A stretch of 64,000 nt of DNA. It comes from Clostridiales bacterium PH28_bin88. Lineage in GTDB: Bacteria > Bacillota > PH28-bin88. Both the position numbers and the translations under genes were made by a program. The notes below the pieces were generated by a model. It did not search any database and had not been told where the DNA came from. It saw only the letters and a list, made by a program, of their open reading frames with translations. The stretch lies in assembly GCA_000987045.1 (NCBI GenBank), contig LAKY01000072.1, positions 51,381 to 115,380 on the forward strand, read 5' to 3'. The stretch's first letter is position 1. Each line of letters begins with the position of its first letter. This document shows positions 1 to 8,572 of the stretch, in pieces.

Positions 1-1287
1 CATGCTCACGTGGTCCTCCTGGTTGGCGGACGTAGGGATGGAGTCCACGCAGGCCGGGGAAGCCAGCACCTTGTTTTCCGACACTAGTGCCGCCGCCGTA
101 TACTGACCGATCATCATGCCCGAATTCAAGCCCCCGTTCAGGGTAAGAAAGGCGGGCAACCCGCTAAGCTGGGGATTAACCATCCTTTCGATGCGTCTTT
201 CGGATATACTGCCCAGTTCCGCCACCGCGATACCTAAAAAGTCCATGCCCAGGGCCAGGGGCTGGCCGTGGAAATTCCCTCCGCTGAGCACCTCCCCCTC
301 CTCCGGGAACAGAAGGGGGTTATCGGTTGCGGAGTTGTTCTCCACCTCCACTACCGTCTTAACGTAGTTGATGGCATCCAACGATGCCCCGTGTACCTGG
401 GGAATACACCTCAATGAGTATGCGTCCTGCACCCGGGGATGGATAGACCGGGACGCCACCTCTCCTCCTTCCAGCAGCCGCCTGAGGAAAGCAGCGGTCT
501 TGCTCTGCCCCTGGTGAGGCCGTACCCGGTGAATTTTCTCATCAAAGGCCGCCGGAATGCCGTTTAGCGCCTCCACGCTAAGGGCAGCAGCGATAGTCGC
601 ACTCTTCCAGGTGAGTTGCGCGTCATGGACCCCCAGCGAGGCCAGCGCTCCCATTACCTGCGTACCATTAATCAGAGCGAGCCCCTCTTTGGCCTTTAAC
701 TGCACCGGCTGGATGCCCGCCATTTCCATCGCCCTGGCGCCACTCATCCTTTCTCCCCGGAAATAGGCTTCTCCCAGTCCAATCATTACCAGTGCCACAT
801 GGGAAAGCGGGGCCAGGTCCCCGCTGGCTCCAACCGACCCTTTTTGCGGCACCACTGGATGCACGCCTTTATTCAGCATGTCAAGCAGGGTTTCCACCAC
901 TTCCGGGCGAATCCCTGAGTAACCCTTGGCCAGGCTGTTTGCTCTCAGCAGCATGATCGCCCGTACCACTTCTACCTCATAAGGGTCCCCCACTCCGCCG
1001 GCATGGCTCATAATGAGGTTACGCTGCAACCGGTCGGTATCTTCCTCAGAGATTGTCACGTTGCTGAACTTCCCAAAACCGGTGGTAATCCCGTATACGA
1101 CCCGGTTGGCGGACACCAGTTCTTCCACCATGCGCCACGACCGCTCCATCCTCCGCCTGCCCTCCGGAGAGAGACGGGTGGTCGCCTGGTAACGGGCCAC
1201 CCGCACCACCTCTTCCACCGAGAGGTGCTCCCCGTCCAGGCTAACCGGTGACGAAGTTGTTCCTTCTTTAATGAGAACCACCGCCAT
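1..1287 (-). CDS. hutH: Histidine ammonia-lyase (partial, 3' end outside window)
   Basis: Deaminates L-histidine to trans-urocanate and ammonia, the first step of histidine catabolism in the cytoplasm. The 429 visible residues carry GSVGASGDLAPL near residue 150; the Ala-Ser-Gly at about 154-156 forms the MIO cofactor. YGITTGFG at about 65-72 is also typical of the family. Family members are about 510 residues, so roughly 80 C-terminal residues lie beyond the left edge. The ATG at 1287 follows an AAAGGGGG ribosome site. It lies downstream of hutP, separated by an attenuator-like hairpin, so expression is probably histidine-dependent. The hutP neighbour favours histidine over tyrosine or phenylalanine as substrate. 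Confidence 0.95.
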   Translation of the reverse strand, partial: MAVVLIKEGTTSSPVSLDGEHLSVEEVVRVARYQATTRLSPEGRRRMERSWRMVEELVSANRVVYGITTGFGKFSNVTISEEDTDRLQRNLIMSHAGGVGDPYEVEVVRAIMLLRANSLAKGYSGIRPEVVETLLDMLNKGVHPVVPQKGSVGASGDLAPLSHVALVMIGLGEAYFRGERMSGARAMEMAGIQPVQLKAKEGLALINGTQVMGALASLGVHDAQLTWKSATIAAALSVEALNGIPAAFDEKIHRVRPHQGQSKTAAFLRRLLEGGEVASRSIHPRVQDAYSLRCIPQVHGASLDAINYVKTVVEVENNSATDNPLLFPEEGEVLSGGNFHGQPLALGMDFLGIAVAELGSISERRIERMVNPQLSGLPAFLTLNGGLNSGMMIGQYTAAALVSENKVLASPACVDSIPTSANQEDHVSM

Positions 1288-1321
1288 GCACACGACCCCC
1301 TTTTACGTTTTGACGGGTTGA

Positions 1322-1390
1322 GAAAAATAATAAGGAGCCACCACAGGCGGGGTTTTCCGCCCGTGTTAGCTCCCTGTCAACTGATGGCTG
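1322..1390 (-). promoter_or_regulatory. HutP-controlled attenuator: triple CAG site plus intrinsic terminator
   Basis: On the minus strand three CAG triplets are spaced exactly four bases apart (1390-1388, 1383-1381, 1376-1374). They abut a long hairpin (arms within 1373-1334, GGAGC pairing GCTCC and GGGCGG pairing CCGCC) followed by TTATTATTTTTC. HutP is known to bind NAG triplets with 4-nt spacers in the hut leader and to stop terminator formation when histidine and Mg2+ are present. The element lies between hutP and hutH, the position it has in Bacillus subtilis. The sequence pattern is seen; its function is inferred from the family. Confidence 0.8.
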
Positions 1391-1455
1391 TGAGCCTTGT
1401 TATTCACTTTAAGCCATTGCTTTACACCGGTTTAAGCGGGGTTATTGGTCTCGCC

Positions 1456-1893
1456 TCACAGGTGGTTGATACCTAATCCGACGGTCTCATGTTCGAAACC
1501 CCTCACCGGGGCGCCGATGGTCCCGTAGAGCGCCACCGCTATCCACTCGCCGTCCGCTTGCTGCTCTTGACCGCGGGGACCGCGCACGATGGCAAAGTTT
1601 AGCCCGACCGTCCGCAAGATACTCCCCAGGGCCATCTGCCCACGGCCAACTCCGTGAAAAGCCTCCAGTGCCGCATGATAGAGGGCGTGTTCTTCGCGGT
1701 AGTTGTGCTCGATCAACCCTTCCCGCTTGGCCGCGGTTTCTATCGCGGCTACGATCTTGTCCACATCCATGGAGCCTACCCGGCCCAGGACGGCCCGGTA
1801 GCCGTTCCGGCCGGCCCGGGCCAGCATGCGCTGGGCATCCCCTTCTTCCGCCAAAACCAGCAGCACAGCCGCCCGCCCAATACGGTCCAACAA
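1456..1893 (-). CDS. hutP: HutP, histidine-responsive antiterminator
   Basis: RNA-binding antiterminator of the hut operon; it needs L-histidine and a divalent metal. The product matches HutP along its length: RIGRAAVLLVLAEE at the start, GRVGSMDVDKIVAAIETA, then EEHALYHAALEAFHGVGRG, LGSILRTVGLNFAI, EWIAVALYGTIGAP and a C-terminal FEHETVGLGINHL. The conserved histidines of HALYH and EHET are the metal and histidine ligands known for the family. Length is 145 aa (B. subtilis HutP about 150). I start it at a TTG (1893, or the next codon at 1890) because AAAGGAGGA lies just upstream and because homologs begin here; a longer in-frame extension to 1989 is not HutP-like. Its own promoter lies upstream and hutH follows. 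Confidence 0.93.
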   Translation of the reverse strand: MLDRIGRAAVLLVLAEEGDAQRMLARAGRNGYRAVLGRVGSMDVDKIVAAIETAAKREGLIEHNYREEHALYHAALEAFHGVGRGQMALGSILRTVGLNFAIVRGPRGQEQQADGEWIAVALYGTIGAPVRGFEHETVGLGINHL

Positions 1894-1945
1894 CCGTCCT
1901 CCTTTCACCGAGGAGTACTCGCCCGTGTACTGCCCCTTTATACTT

Positions 1946-1975
1946 AGTATACGTGATCGAGGGAACCATCGGCAA
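1946..1975 (-). promoter_or_regulatory. Probable sigma-A promoter of hutP-hutH
   Basis: TTGCCG (1975-1970), 18-bp spacer, TATACT (1951-1946), ending about 50 bp before the hutP ribosome site on the minus strand. Good -10, moderate -35. Confidence 0.55.
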
Positions 1976-2030
1976 TACCCCACCTTCATCCTTGCCGCAA
2001 AACAGGATGACCTGGTGGATACGAAAATGG

Positions 2031-2058
2031 TTGTTTTATTTACCGGGAATAGTATAAT
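2031..2058 (+). promoter_or_regulatory. Probable promoter of the flavoprotein gene
   Basis: TTGTTT (2031-2036), 16-bp spacer, TATAAT (2053-2058), 57 bp before the TTG start of the plus-strand flavoprotein gene. The -10 is consensus; the -35 is weak. Confidence 0.5.
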
Positions 2059-2115
2059 TATTAATTGGAAAAGTAGAGATATCGCACCTTACATAAAGAG
2101 AAAGAAGGGCTTGCC

Positions 2116-2691
2116 TTGAGGGTTTGCGCGCTTTTCGGCGGTCCCCGTCCCGGCGGTAATACTGACCTGCTGCTGCAGAGCGCTTTAGCCGGGGCCAGAG
2201 ACGCCGGGGCAGGCGTAGAGATCATTACCCTTTACCGTTTGAGTATCGCGCCCTGCCAGGACTGCGGCGCATGTGCCCGTAGGGGAGAGTGCGTTTACCG
2301 TGACGATATGGCTCAGGTTTACCAGTCCCTTGACCGGGCGGACGCCTTAGTATTAGCATCACCCATCTACTTTTCCTCGGTTTCCGCCCAGGCCAAAGCA
2401 GCCATTGACCGCTGCCAGGCCTACTGGGCTGCCGCCAATGCCAACCCGCCCGTAGAGCAAAAAAGACCAGGGCTGTTTATCGCCACCGCCGGGCGCCCGG
2501 ACACCCGCGGCGACCTGTTTCAGCCCGCCCTGGCCGTGGTGAAGGCTTTCTTTTTGTCCCTTAACGCCCGCCTGGTGGGTCAGGTCTTCGCCGCGGATAC
2601 CGACCGCTCCCCGGTGGCGGCGCGTCCCGAATTGCTTCACACCGCCCGCGAAGCCGGTCGACGTTTAGTGCAAGTCCCCGAAAACCCCTAG
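2116..2691 (+). CDS. NADPH-dependent FMN reductase / iron-sulfur flavoprotein family protein
   Basis: A 191-residue flavodoxin-fold reductase. The N-terminus VCALFGGPRPGGNTDLLL is the FMN phosphate-binding loop seen in iron-sulfur flavoproteins. It is followed by CQDCGACARRGEC (about residues 47-59), the compact cysteine motif that binds a 4Fe-4S cluster in that family. ASPIYFSSVSAQAKAAIDR around residue 80-100 is the second flavin loop. The start is TTG at 2116, chosen because the first strand of the fold begins there and a purine-rich AAAGAAGGG precedes it. It is a single plus-strand gene with its own -10 box. The electron partner cannot be told from the sequence. Confidence 0.8.
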   Translation: MRVCALFGGPRPGGNTDLLLQSALAGARDAGAGVEIITLYRLSIAPCQDCGACARRGECVYRDDMAQVYQSLDRADALVLASPIYFSSVSAQAKAAIDRCQAYWAAANANPPVEQKRPGLFIATAGRPDTRGDLFQPALAVVKAFFLSLNARLVGQVFAADTDRSPVAARPELLHTAREAGRRLVQVPENP

Positions 2692-2860
2692 GGTTATTGT
2701 AACCTTTTTCAGTAAGGCTGAACTGTTGTGTCGAAGTGCCCGTCTTGAATCATTAATAGTGTAGCTTAAAACGTCTGCTATACGTGACGAAATTGCCCCT
2801 TGTTAAATAGTCATACTTGATGAAAGACGGCACTGATACGTTAAAGCTGGAGGTGCGAGG

Positions 2861-4237
2861 ATGAATTATGACATCTTAATAATTGGCGGCGGCCCAGGGG
2901 GCTACGTGGCCGCCATCCGGGCAGCCCAACTTGGAGCCAAGGTAGGAGTGGTTGAAAAGGACACTCTGGGAGGCACCTGCTTGAACAGAGGATGCATCCC
3001 CACAAAAACCCTTTTAACCAGCGCTTTTCTGGTGAAACAACTGGCTAATGCATCTGAACTGGGCATCAATGTCGAAGGGTTTACCATCGACTTTCCCAGA
3101 GTCATGGCTCGTAAAGACCAGGTGGTACAACAACTGGTCAAAGGCATCCATTTTCTTTTTAAGAAGAACAAGGTAGACCTCATCCCCGGCCATGGCAGGA
3201 TCTTCTCACCGGGCCGTTTGGAGGTTATGAACAACGGAGAAACCCGGGAAGTGACAGCCAAGCACATTATCATCGCTACCGGTTCGGAGCCGGCCCTTAT
3301 TAAAAGCCTTGGATACGACGGTTCGACGGTTGTGACCAGTACCGAGGCCCTCTGTTTTACGGAGCAGCCGAAAAGCATCCTGATCATCGGCGGTGGTGTT
3401 ATTGGCTGTGAATTTGCCACGCTGTTCCACTACCTGGGGACAAAGGTGACTGTGGTAGAGGCCATGCCCTCCATCTTACCCATGATCGACAAAGAGGTAG
3501 CCCGTACTGCCCAGAGCTACCTGAAGCGTTCCGGCATCGACATCAAGACCGGAGCTGCAATCCAGGAAGTTACCACCGGGACAGGGGGAGTAACCGCTTC
3601 CCTGGAGAACGGGGAACGCCTGCATGCCGAAAAGGCTCTTATCTCTATTGGGCGGACCTTCAATACCAGTGACCTGGGACTGGAGGATGCCGGCGTACAG
3701 CTAGGCCCCAAGGGCGAGGTGCTGGTAGACGATTACCTGGCCACAAACGTTAAAGGCATCTACGCCATCGGGGACGTAACCGGCAAAGTTCTGCTAGCTC
3801 ACCTAGCTTCCGCTCAGGGTACCAGGGTGGTAGAAAATATTCTGCGGGGACCGGTCCCCATGGACTACCATAACGTTCCCCACGCTATCTTTACCATGCC
3901 CGAGATCGCCGGTATCGGCTTGACCAGCCAGGAAGCGGAAGAACAGGGGCGTAAGATTAAGGTAGGCAAGTTCCCCTTTATGGCTAGCGGCAAGGCCCTA
4001 GCTGCGGGCGAGAAAGAAGGTTTTGTGAAGGTAATCGTCGACCAAGATACCGGTCGAATCCTCGGGGTGCAGATCATTGGGCCCCACGCCACCGATTTGA
4101 TAGCAGAAGCCGGTCTGGCGCTGCAAGTGGGCGGAACTATCCATGACATTGCCACCACCATCCATGCCCATCCTACCCTGGCTGAGTGCTTGAAGGAGGC
4201 AGCAGAAGGGGCTGCGGGACAGGCCATCCACATTTAG
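2861..4237 (+). CDS. lpdA: Dihydrolipoyl dehydrogenase
   Basis: FAD disulfide oxidoreductase (458 aa) that reoxidises dihydrolipoamide with NAD+ as the E3 of 2-oxoacid dehydrogenase or glycine cleavage complexes. Visible are the FAD Rossmann motif IIGGGPGGYVAA at the N-terminus, the redox disulfide GGTCLNRGCIP (about 38-48), the NAD-binding IIGGGVIGCEFA near 175, the second FAD motif GIYAIGDVTG near 300, and the C-terminal active-site HAHPTLAE. GGAGGTGCGAGG precedes the ATG. No E1, E2 or GcvH gene lies nearby, so the complex it serves is unknown; a shared E3 is likely. Confidence 0.95.
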   Translation: MNYDILIIGGGPGGYVAAIRAAQLGAKVGVVEKDTLGGTCLNRGCIPTKTLLTSAFLVKQLANASELGINVEGFTIDFPRVMARKDQVVQQLVKGIHFLFKKNKVDLIPGHGRIFSPGRLEVMNNGETREVTAKHIIIATGSEPALIKSLGYDGSTVVTSTEALCFTEQPKSILIIGGGVIGCEFATLFHYLGTKVTVVEAMPSILPMIDKEVARTAQSYLKRSGIDIKTGAAIQEVTTGTGGVTASLENGERLHAEKALISIGRTFNTSDLGLEDAGVQLGPKGEVLVDDYLATNVKGIYAIGDVTGKVLLAHLASAQGTRVVENILRGPVPMDYHNVPHAIFTMPEIAGIGLTSQEAEEQGRKIKVGKFPFMASGKALAAGEKEGFVKVIVDQDTGRILGVQIIGPHATDLIAEAGLALQVGGTIHDIATTIHAHPTLAECLKEAAEGAAGQAIHI

Positions 4238-4383
4238 GTAACCGTCCAACAAATCATTACAAATCAAGTGTAACAGGTGAGCCCGGGTTTAAATACATCC
4301 GTGGATACCCTGTTTCTGTTAAGCAAAAGTCCTGTTTAGAGGGCCTTAAGGTACCGGTTAAGAATTATCGGTCTAGTAACGAA

Positions 4384-4417
4384 AAATAAACGAAAAGCCC
4401 GGACTTCGTTCCGGGCT
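4384..4417 (-). terminator. Intrinsic terminator of the amine-catabolic operon
   Basis: Perfect 8-bp stem AGCCCGGA/TCCGGGCT (4396-4403 and 4410-4417). On the minus strand it is followed by CTTTTCGTTTATTTTTC, just past the stop codon of the glutamine-synthetase-like gene. Confidence 0.8.
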
Positions 4418-4433
4418 CAAAACTAAGGTGTCC

Positions 4434-5777
4434 TTAATATGTTTGCAGGTATGCGTCCCTGTCCCACTGATCAACATACTGCGCGTAGGTTATCCACTCG
4501 GAACGCCTCACCTTGATAAATTCGTTGAATAGCGGTGCTCCAAGGGCATTTTTAATTACCTCATCTTTTGCGAGGGCTTCAATGGCCTCTCCCAGGGTAC
4601 GGGGAATCCAGCGTACGCCCAGTTCCCGGAGCCGCCGTTTCTCCATATGCCCCACGTCTTCCATTACCGGTTCTCCCGGGTCAATACGGTTTTTTACACC
4701 GTCCAACCCTGCCGCCACCAGGGCAGCACTGAACAGGTAGGGGTTGCAGCATCCATCCCCAGACCGGAATTCTACCCTTCTGGCCCGCCGCTTTTCCGGC
4801 ACTCGCACCAGTACCGACCTGTTGGCCGGCCCGTAGCATACGTGGGCCGGCGCCCAGGACCCCGGCAGCAACCGTTTATAAGAATTTACAGTGGGTGCGC
4901 CGATAGCCGTGAGGGCTTCTCCGTGCTTCAGCAGGCCGCCGGTAAAACAGTATGCTAGCTCGGACATCTCTAACCCCCGGCGATCCCCCGGATCCTGGAA
5001 CAGGTTGACACCATTACTGTCAAATAAGCTCAAGTGGACATGTAACCCATTGCCGGGCAGCTCATTGAAAGGTTTGGGCATCAGGGTTGCCACATACCCT
5101 TCTTCCCGGCCAATAGTCTTGAATACGTGCTTAAAGGTAACCATGGCGTCGGTAGCTTGTAGCACCGGCCCGTACTTGAGGTTGATCTCATATTGCCCCG
5201 GGCCGTACTCACTGGAGACCTGGACTACCGGGATCCCCATGGATTCCAGGCTATCTACCACCCGTTTGATAAAACCAGCCTGCACCTCCACACCCTCGAT
5301 GGAAAAACACTTGCTACTGTCCGCTGGTACCAGGTTCCCTCCTTCCGACTTAAACAACATCCCCTCGGGTTCATAGGCGGCGTTGAGAGTTCCTCCCAGA
5401 TCCTTTTGTGCTTGGTTCAACAATCGTTTGAGGGCGGATCGCGGGCACCCCTCCCACGGTCTTCCATCCACGTCCACCAGGTCGCAAAACATCCTGGCGG
5501 TCTTCTCCCGGTAGGGAACAATGGCAAAGGTATCCGGGTCGGGTAACGCCCAAAAGTCGCCGTCCTGGGGTCCGTAAAGGGGATCGGGAACGTAGTGGTC
5601 CAGGGAGTTGAAGCTCATGATAGCAGTGGAGAAGTTAACCCCTGTTTCCAACACATCCGGTAAGGCTTCCCGCCGGACGGTCCTGGCCCTGGTAACCCCG
5701 CTGAAGTCAAGGTACTCCACTCGGATGAACTGGATGTCTTTTTCATCTACGACTTTTAAAACATCGTCTCTTGTCAC
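4434..5777 (-). CDS. Glutamine synthetase family protein, probable gamma-glutamyl-amine ligase
   Basis: A 447-residue ATP-dependent ligase of the glutamine synthetase fold. Recognisable are GPGQYEINL (glutamate/metal site), NGLHVHLSL, the ATP-site segment NSYKRLLPGSWAP followed by GPANRSVLVRVP, and VEFRSGDGCCNPYL. The beta-grasp N-terminus is short and SWAP replaces the usual YEAP, as is common in paralogs that ligate glutamate to amines (PuuA, IpuC, GlnA3 types) rather than to ammonia. It is the last gene of the operon, 17 bp after the permease stop. The GTG start at 5777 has GGAGGG upstream. A terminator follows. The amine substrate is unknown; true ammonia assimilation is less likely given the neighbours. 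Confidence 0.82.
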   Translation of the reverse strand: MTRDDVLKVVDEKDIQFIRVEYLDFSGVTRARTVRREALPDVLETGVNFSTAIMSFNSLDHYVPDPLYGPQDGDFWALPDPDTFAIVPYREKTARMFCDLVDVDGRPWEGCPRSALKRLLNQAQKDLGGTLNAAYEPEGMLFKSEGGNLVPADSSKCFSIEGVEVQAGFIKRVVDSLESMGIPVVQVSSEYGPGQYEINLKYGPVLQATDAMVTFKHVFKTIGREEGYVATLMPKPFNELPGNGLHVHLSLFDSNGVNLFQDPGDRRGLEMSELAYCFTGGLLKHGEALTAIGAPTVNSYKRLLPGSWAPAHVCYGPANRSVLVRVPEKRRARRVEFRSGDGCCNPYLFSAALVAAGLDGVKNRIDPGEPVMEDVGHMEKRRLRELGVRWIPRTLGEAIEALAKDEVIKNALGAPLFNEFIKVRRSEWITYAQYVDQWDRDAYLQTY

Positions 5778-5794
5778 TTACCCGATCCCTCCAC

Positions 5795-7174
5795 CTAGTA
5801 TGATCCCTTTTCTGTCTCTCGCGCGGGAGTGGTCGCAGGGCGATGCGCCCTGCCTGTAAAGGCCCGGAACATTACGTAAAGGAGCCCCATCCAGATGATC
5901 CCCCATAACAGCGACTTGGGGGTGCCCACAAAGGTACTGTAGGTTACCATCGCAATGCCCCCAAGACCCAGGATAGGCATTAATGGAAAGAGGGGCTGTT
6001 TCCAGGCCAACCGGGCCACCTCTTCCCGGCAGCGAGTACGGTACAGGATAGCAGCGATGGTAGCCAGTGCCCAAGAGACCATCCAGGCCAGAACCAGTTG
6101 CATGGACAATTCCACGTAAACCAGGTCGGGATTGATTGTACCCAACATGATGAGGGCAAGGGAGGCCGCCCAAATGACAACGATACCCCAGACCGGGGTT
6201 CTGGTTTTCGGATGCAGGTAACCGAGGAAGGACGGCAGGAATCCTTCCCGGGCCTGGGCGAAGAAAATGCGGGAAGTGGCGTAAATGGTTCCCATCAGGA
6301 TGCAGGTCGCCGCCGCAATCCAAGCGGCCAGGTTTACCACAAAGGCCCCGGCGTAGCCGAAGATTACCTCCGCTGCCTTGGTAAAGGGTGAAGATTCCAT
6401 GGTTATTTCTTTCCAAGGAATGACCCCGGTCACCACCAACTGGGCTGCGGTATACAGCACGAGGAAGGTGATGCTGGACCATACCATCGCCCGTGGCAGG
6501 TCTACCGGTCGTTTACACTCACCCCCCGCAGTAGCCAGGGTCACTGCGCCCAGGTAGGCATACGTTCCCAGCGGAATGGCGGAGATAAAGCCCTTCGAGC
6601 CAAAGGGCAACAGGGGGCTGAAGTTGGCGGGGTTGATATGCCTGAAGCCCAGGATGGCGAATATGGCCATCACCACGGTCAACCCGATGACCAGGTACAG
6701 TTGGGTCTTGGCGGCGATGCTAGTTCCCATGATGTTCAATACTGCGAAAGCGGTAATAAAAATGATAGCGAAAGCAATGGTCCAAACATCGGTATTGAGT
6801 TGCGGGAAAAACCAGGTGGTAATCCGGCCCAGGGCCAGGCTCACGCTGCCTCCGGCGAAAACCCAGCCCATAGCGAAAGCGAACCCTGACAGGAACCCCC
6901 ACCATCTACCCATGAAACGTTCCACCCAAACTGACATAGCTCCCGCATGGGGCATACCCACAGCCAATTCTCCCAGCGAAATCATCAGGAACATTTGGAA
7001 CAAGCCTGCAACCAAGTATGCGGGCACAGCGCCCGGACCGGCGGTGGCAATACCCTGGCCAAGCAACAGGAAAATACCGTCTCCGATCACCGCCCCTACA
7101 CCCAATGCCCAGATATGCCAGAACGTCAGGTTACGTAAAGGTTCAATCTCCAATAAGCTAAATTCTTTTTTCAT
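5795..7174 (-). CDS. APC-superfamily amino acid/amine permease
   Basis: A 459-residue integral membrane transporter with about twelve hydrophobic segments. The N-terminal LTFWHIWALGVGAVIGDGIFLLLGQ is the first-helix glycine-rich substrate motif of the amino acid-polyamine-organocation family. The ATG at 7174 has a strong TTAAGGAGG site. It lies in the middle of the catabolic operon between the aminotransferase and the glutamine-synthetase-like ligase, so it probably imports the amino acid or amine that the operon degrades. The exact substrate cannot be read from the sequence. Confidence 0.88.
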   Translation of the reverse strand: MKKEFSLLEIEPLRNLTFWHIWALGVGAVIGDGIFLLLGQGIATAGPGAVPAYLVAGLFQMFLMISLGELAVGMPHAGAMSVWVERFMGRWWGFLSGFAFAMGWVFAGGSVSLALGRITTWFFPQLNTDVWTIAFAIIFITAFAVLNIMGTSIAAKTQLYLVIGLTVVMAIFAILGFRHINPANFSPLLPFGSKGFISAIPLGTYAYLGAVTLATAGGECKRPVDLPRAMVWSSITFLVLYTAAQLVVTGVIPWKEITMESSPFTKAAEVIFGYAGAFVVNLAAWIAAATCILMGTIYATSRIFFAQAREGFLPSFLGYLHPKTRTPVWGIVVIWAASLALIMLGTINPDLVYVELSMQLVLAWMVSWALATIAAILYRTRCREEVARLAWKQPLFPLMPILGLGGIAMVTYSTFVGTPKSLLWGIIWMGLLYVMFRAFTGRAHRPATTPARETEKGSY

Positions 7175-7228
7175 GTTTAACCTCCTTAACTTATAGATCT
7201 GCCCTTTGTCGAATCATCTTTTCCCCCA

Positions 7229-8572
7229 TCACCACCCTGCAAATTCTTTAATTTTCTCATCAGCCACCCTCCCTTCGGCCACCTCAGCCAGTGCTTGGTC
7301 CAGGACCGCCAGGCCTTCCTCCGCTTCTTCCTTTGTCAAGGTAAGAGGAGGAGTCAGTTCCAACACGTTGGAGTGGATGCCCACATAGTACACCAGAAGC
7401 CCTAACTCGAAAGCCCGGTAAACCACCTTGGCCGTTTCCCCGGTAGCCGGTTGTTTGCTCCCCGGATCCTTGACCAGTTCCACCCCCAGGATCAATCCTC
7501 GTCCCCTGACGTCACCGATCAAGGGATGCCGTTGTTTTAATTCCTGCAAGCCTTTTCTCAAGTAGGCACCCACCAGGGCGGCGTTTTCTAACAACCCCTC
7601 GTCCAGGACCGCATCAATAGTGGCCAAACTTGCGGCGCAACCCACCGGGTGTCCGGCCACGGTTAAAAGGTGAGTAGCCGTACCAGCATCCAGGATCTCC
7701 TGGCGGGCTACCACCGCGCTCATGGGAAATCCTCCCGCCATGGGTTTCCCCATCACCACCGCATCCGGTACCACGCCCTCATGCTGAAAACCAAAAAACT
7801 TACCCGTACGGCCAAACCCTATCTTCACCTCGTCCAGTACCAGGTAAATCCCGTGCTTCTTACACAAGGCCTCCAAGGCCTGCAGGTACCCGGCTGGCGG
7901 AACCACATCTCCTCCGTCGCTTTGCACCGCCTCCACAATCACTGCTGCCGTGTCTTCCGGAGGGCAAACGGTTTTAAACACATAGTCCTCTATAAACGTA
8001 AGACAAAACAATCCACACCCGCTTGGCACCTTCCCGAATGGGCAGCGGTAGCAGTAGGGGTAAGGAACCTTTACGACATTTGGTAAACCCAGAAACTTGG
8101 CCTGGGCGGAATGGCCCGACAGGGACAGGGACCCCATGGTTTGTCCATGGTATGCTCCCATGAATGATAGCATCCGTGGTCGCCCGGAGGCCATAGGTAG
8201 CATTTTCGCCACACAATCATTAGCGTCGGAGCCTGAAAGGCCAAACCACACTTTTTTAGCGAAGTCTCCGGGAACCAGTTCTACCAGGCGCTCCGCCAGG
8301 GATATGCTCGTTGCTTGAAAAACGCTGGTCAGGCTACAACAGGATAAACGCTCCCACTGGCGAATTAAACTTTCCTTCACTCGCTGGTGTCCGTAGCCGA
8401 CATTGGCCACCGCCCAACTGGCGGTAAAATCCAGGTATGAACGACCGTTAACATCGTAAATCCTGGTCCCCTCCGCCCTGTCCGGAGCGATAGGGAAAAA
8501 GCGGATCTTCATGGCCCGTCCGAGGAACCGGTCATCCCGGCGCATGATCTCCCGAAGGGTTGCATCATTCAT
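7229..8572 (-). CDS. Class III PLP-dependent aminotransferase
   Basis: An omega-amino-acid or amine transaminase of fold type I (447 aa). Seen are the N-terminal DVNGRSYLDFTASWAVANVGYGH, the PLP-phosphate loop SGSDAND, AYHGQTMGS, the PLP Asp in VLDEVKIGFGRTG, and VMGKPMAGGFPMSAVV holding the Schiff-base lysine. A cysteine-rich insert CYRCPF...CGLFC lies near residue 180. The ATG at 8572 has GGGGGT nine bases upstream; a GTG at 8581 is an alternative. It overlaps the stop of the amidohydrolase gene by 8 bp, showing tight coupling. Within this operon it would remove the terminal amino group of the substrate. Confidence 0.88.
   Translation of the reverse strand: MNDATLREIMRRDDRFLGRAMKIRFFPIAPDRAEGTRIYDVNGRSYLDFTASWAVANVGYGHQRVKESLIRQWERLSCCSLTSVFQATSISLAERLVELVPGDFAKKVWFGLSGSDANDCVAKMLPMASGRPRMLSFMGAYHGQTMGSLSLSGHSAQAKFLGLPNVVKVPYPYCYRCPFGKVPSGCGLFCLTFIEDYVFKTVCPPEDTAAVIVEAVQSDGGDVVPPAGYLQALEALCKKHGIYLVLDEVKIGFGRTGKFFGFQHEGVVPDAVVMGKPMAGGFPMSAVVARQEILDAGTATHLLTVAGHPVGCAASLATIDAVLDEGLLENAALVGAYLRKGLQELKQRHPLIGDVRGRGLILGVELVKDPGSKQPATGETAKVVYRAFELGLLVYYVGIHSNVLELTPPLTLTKEEAEEGLAVLDQALAEVAEGRVADEKIKEFAGW

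Noticed and set aside
1322..1390. T-box riboswitch upstream of hutH
   Set aside because: No T-box sequence or specifier loop is seen; the hutP neighbour and the spaced NAG triplets explain the terminator.
1668..2057. Plus-strand frames opposite hutP
   Set aside because: Hutp is well supported on the other strand; these frames have no ribosome sites or recognisable content.
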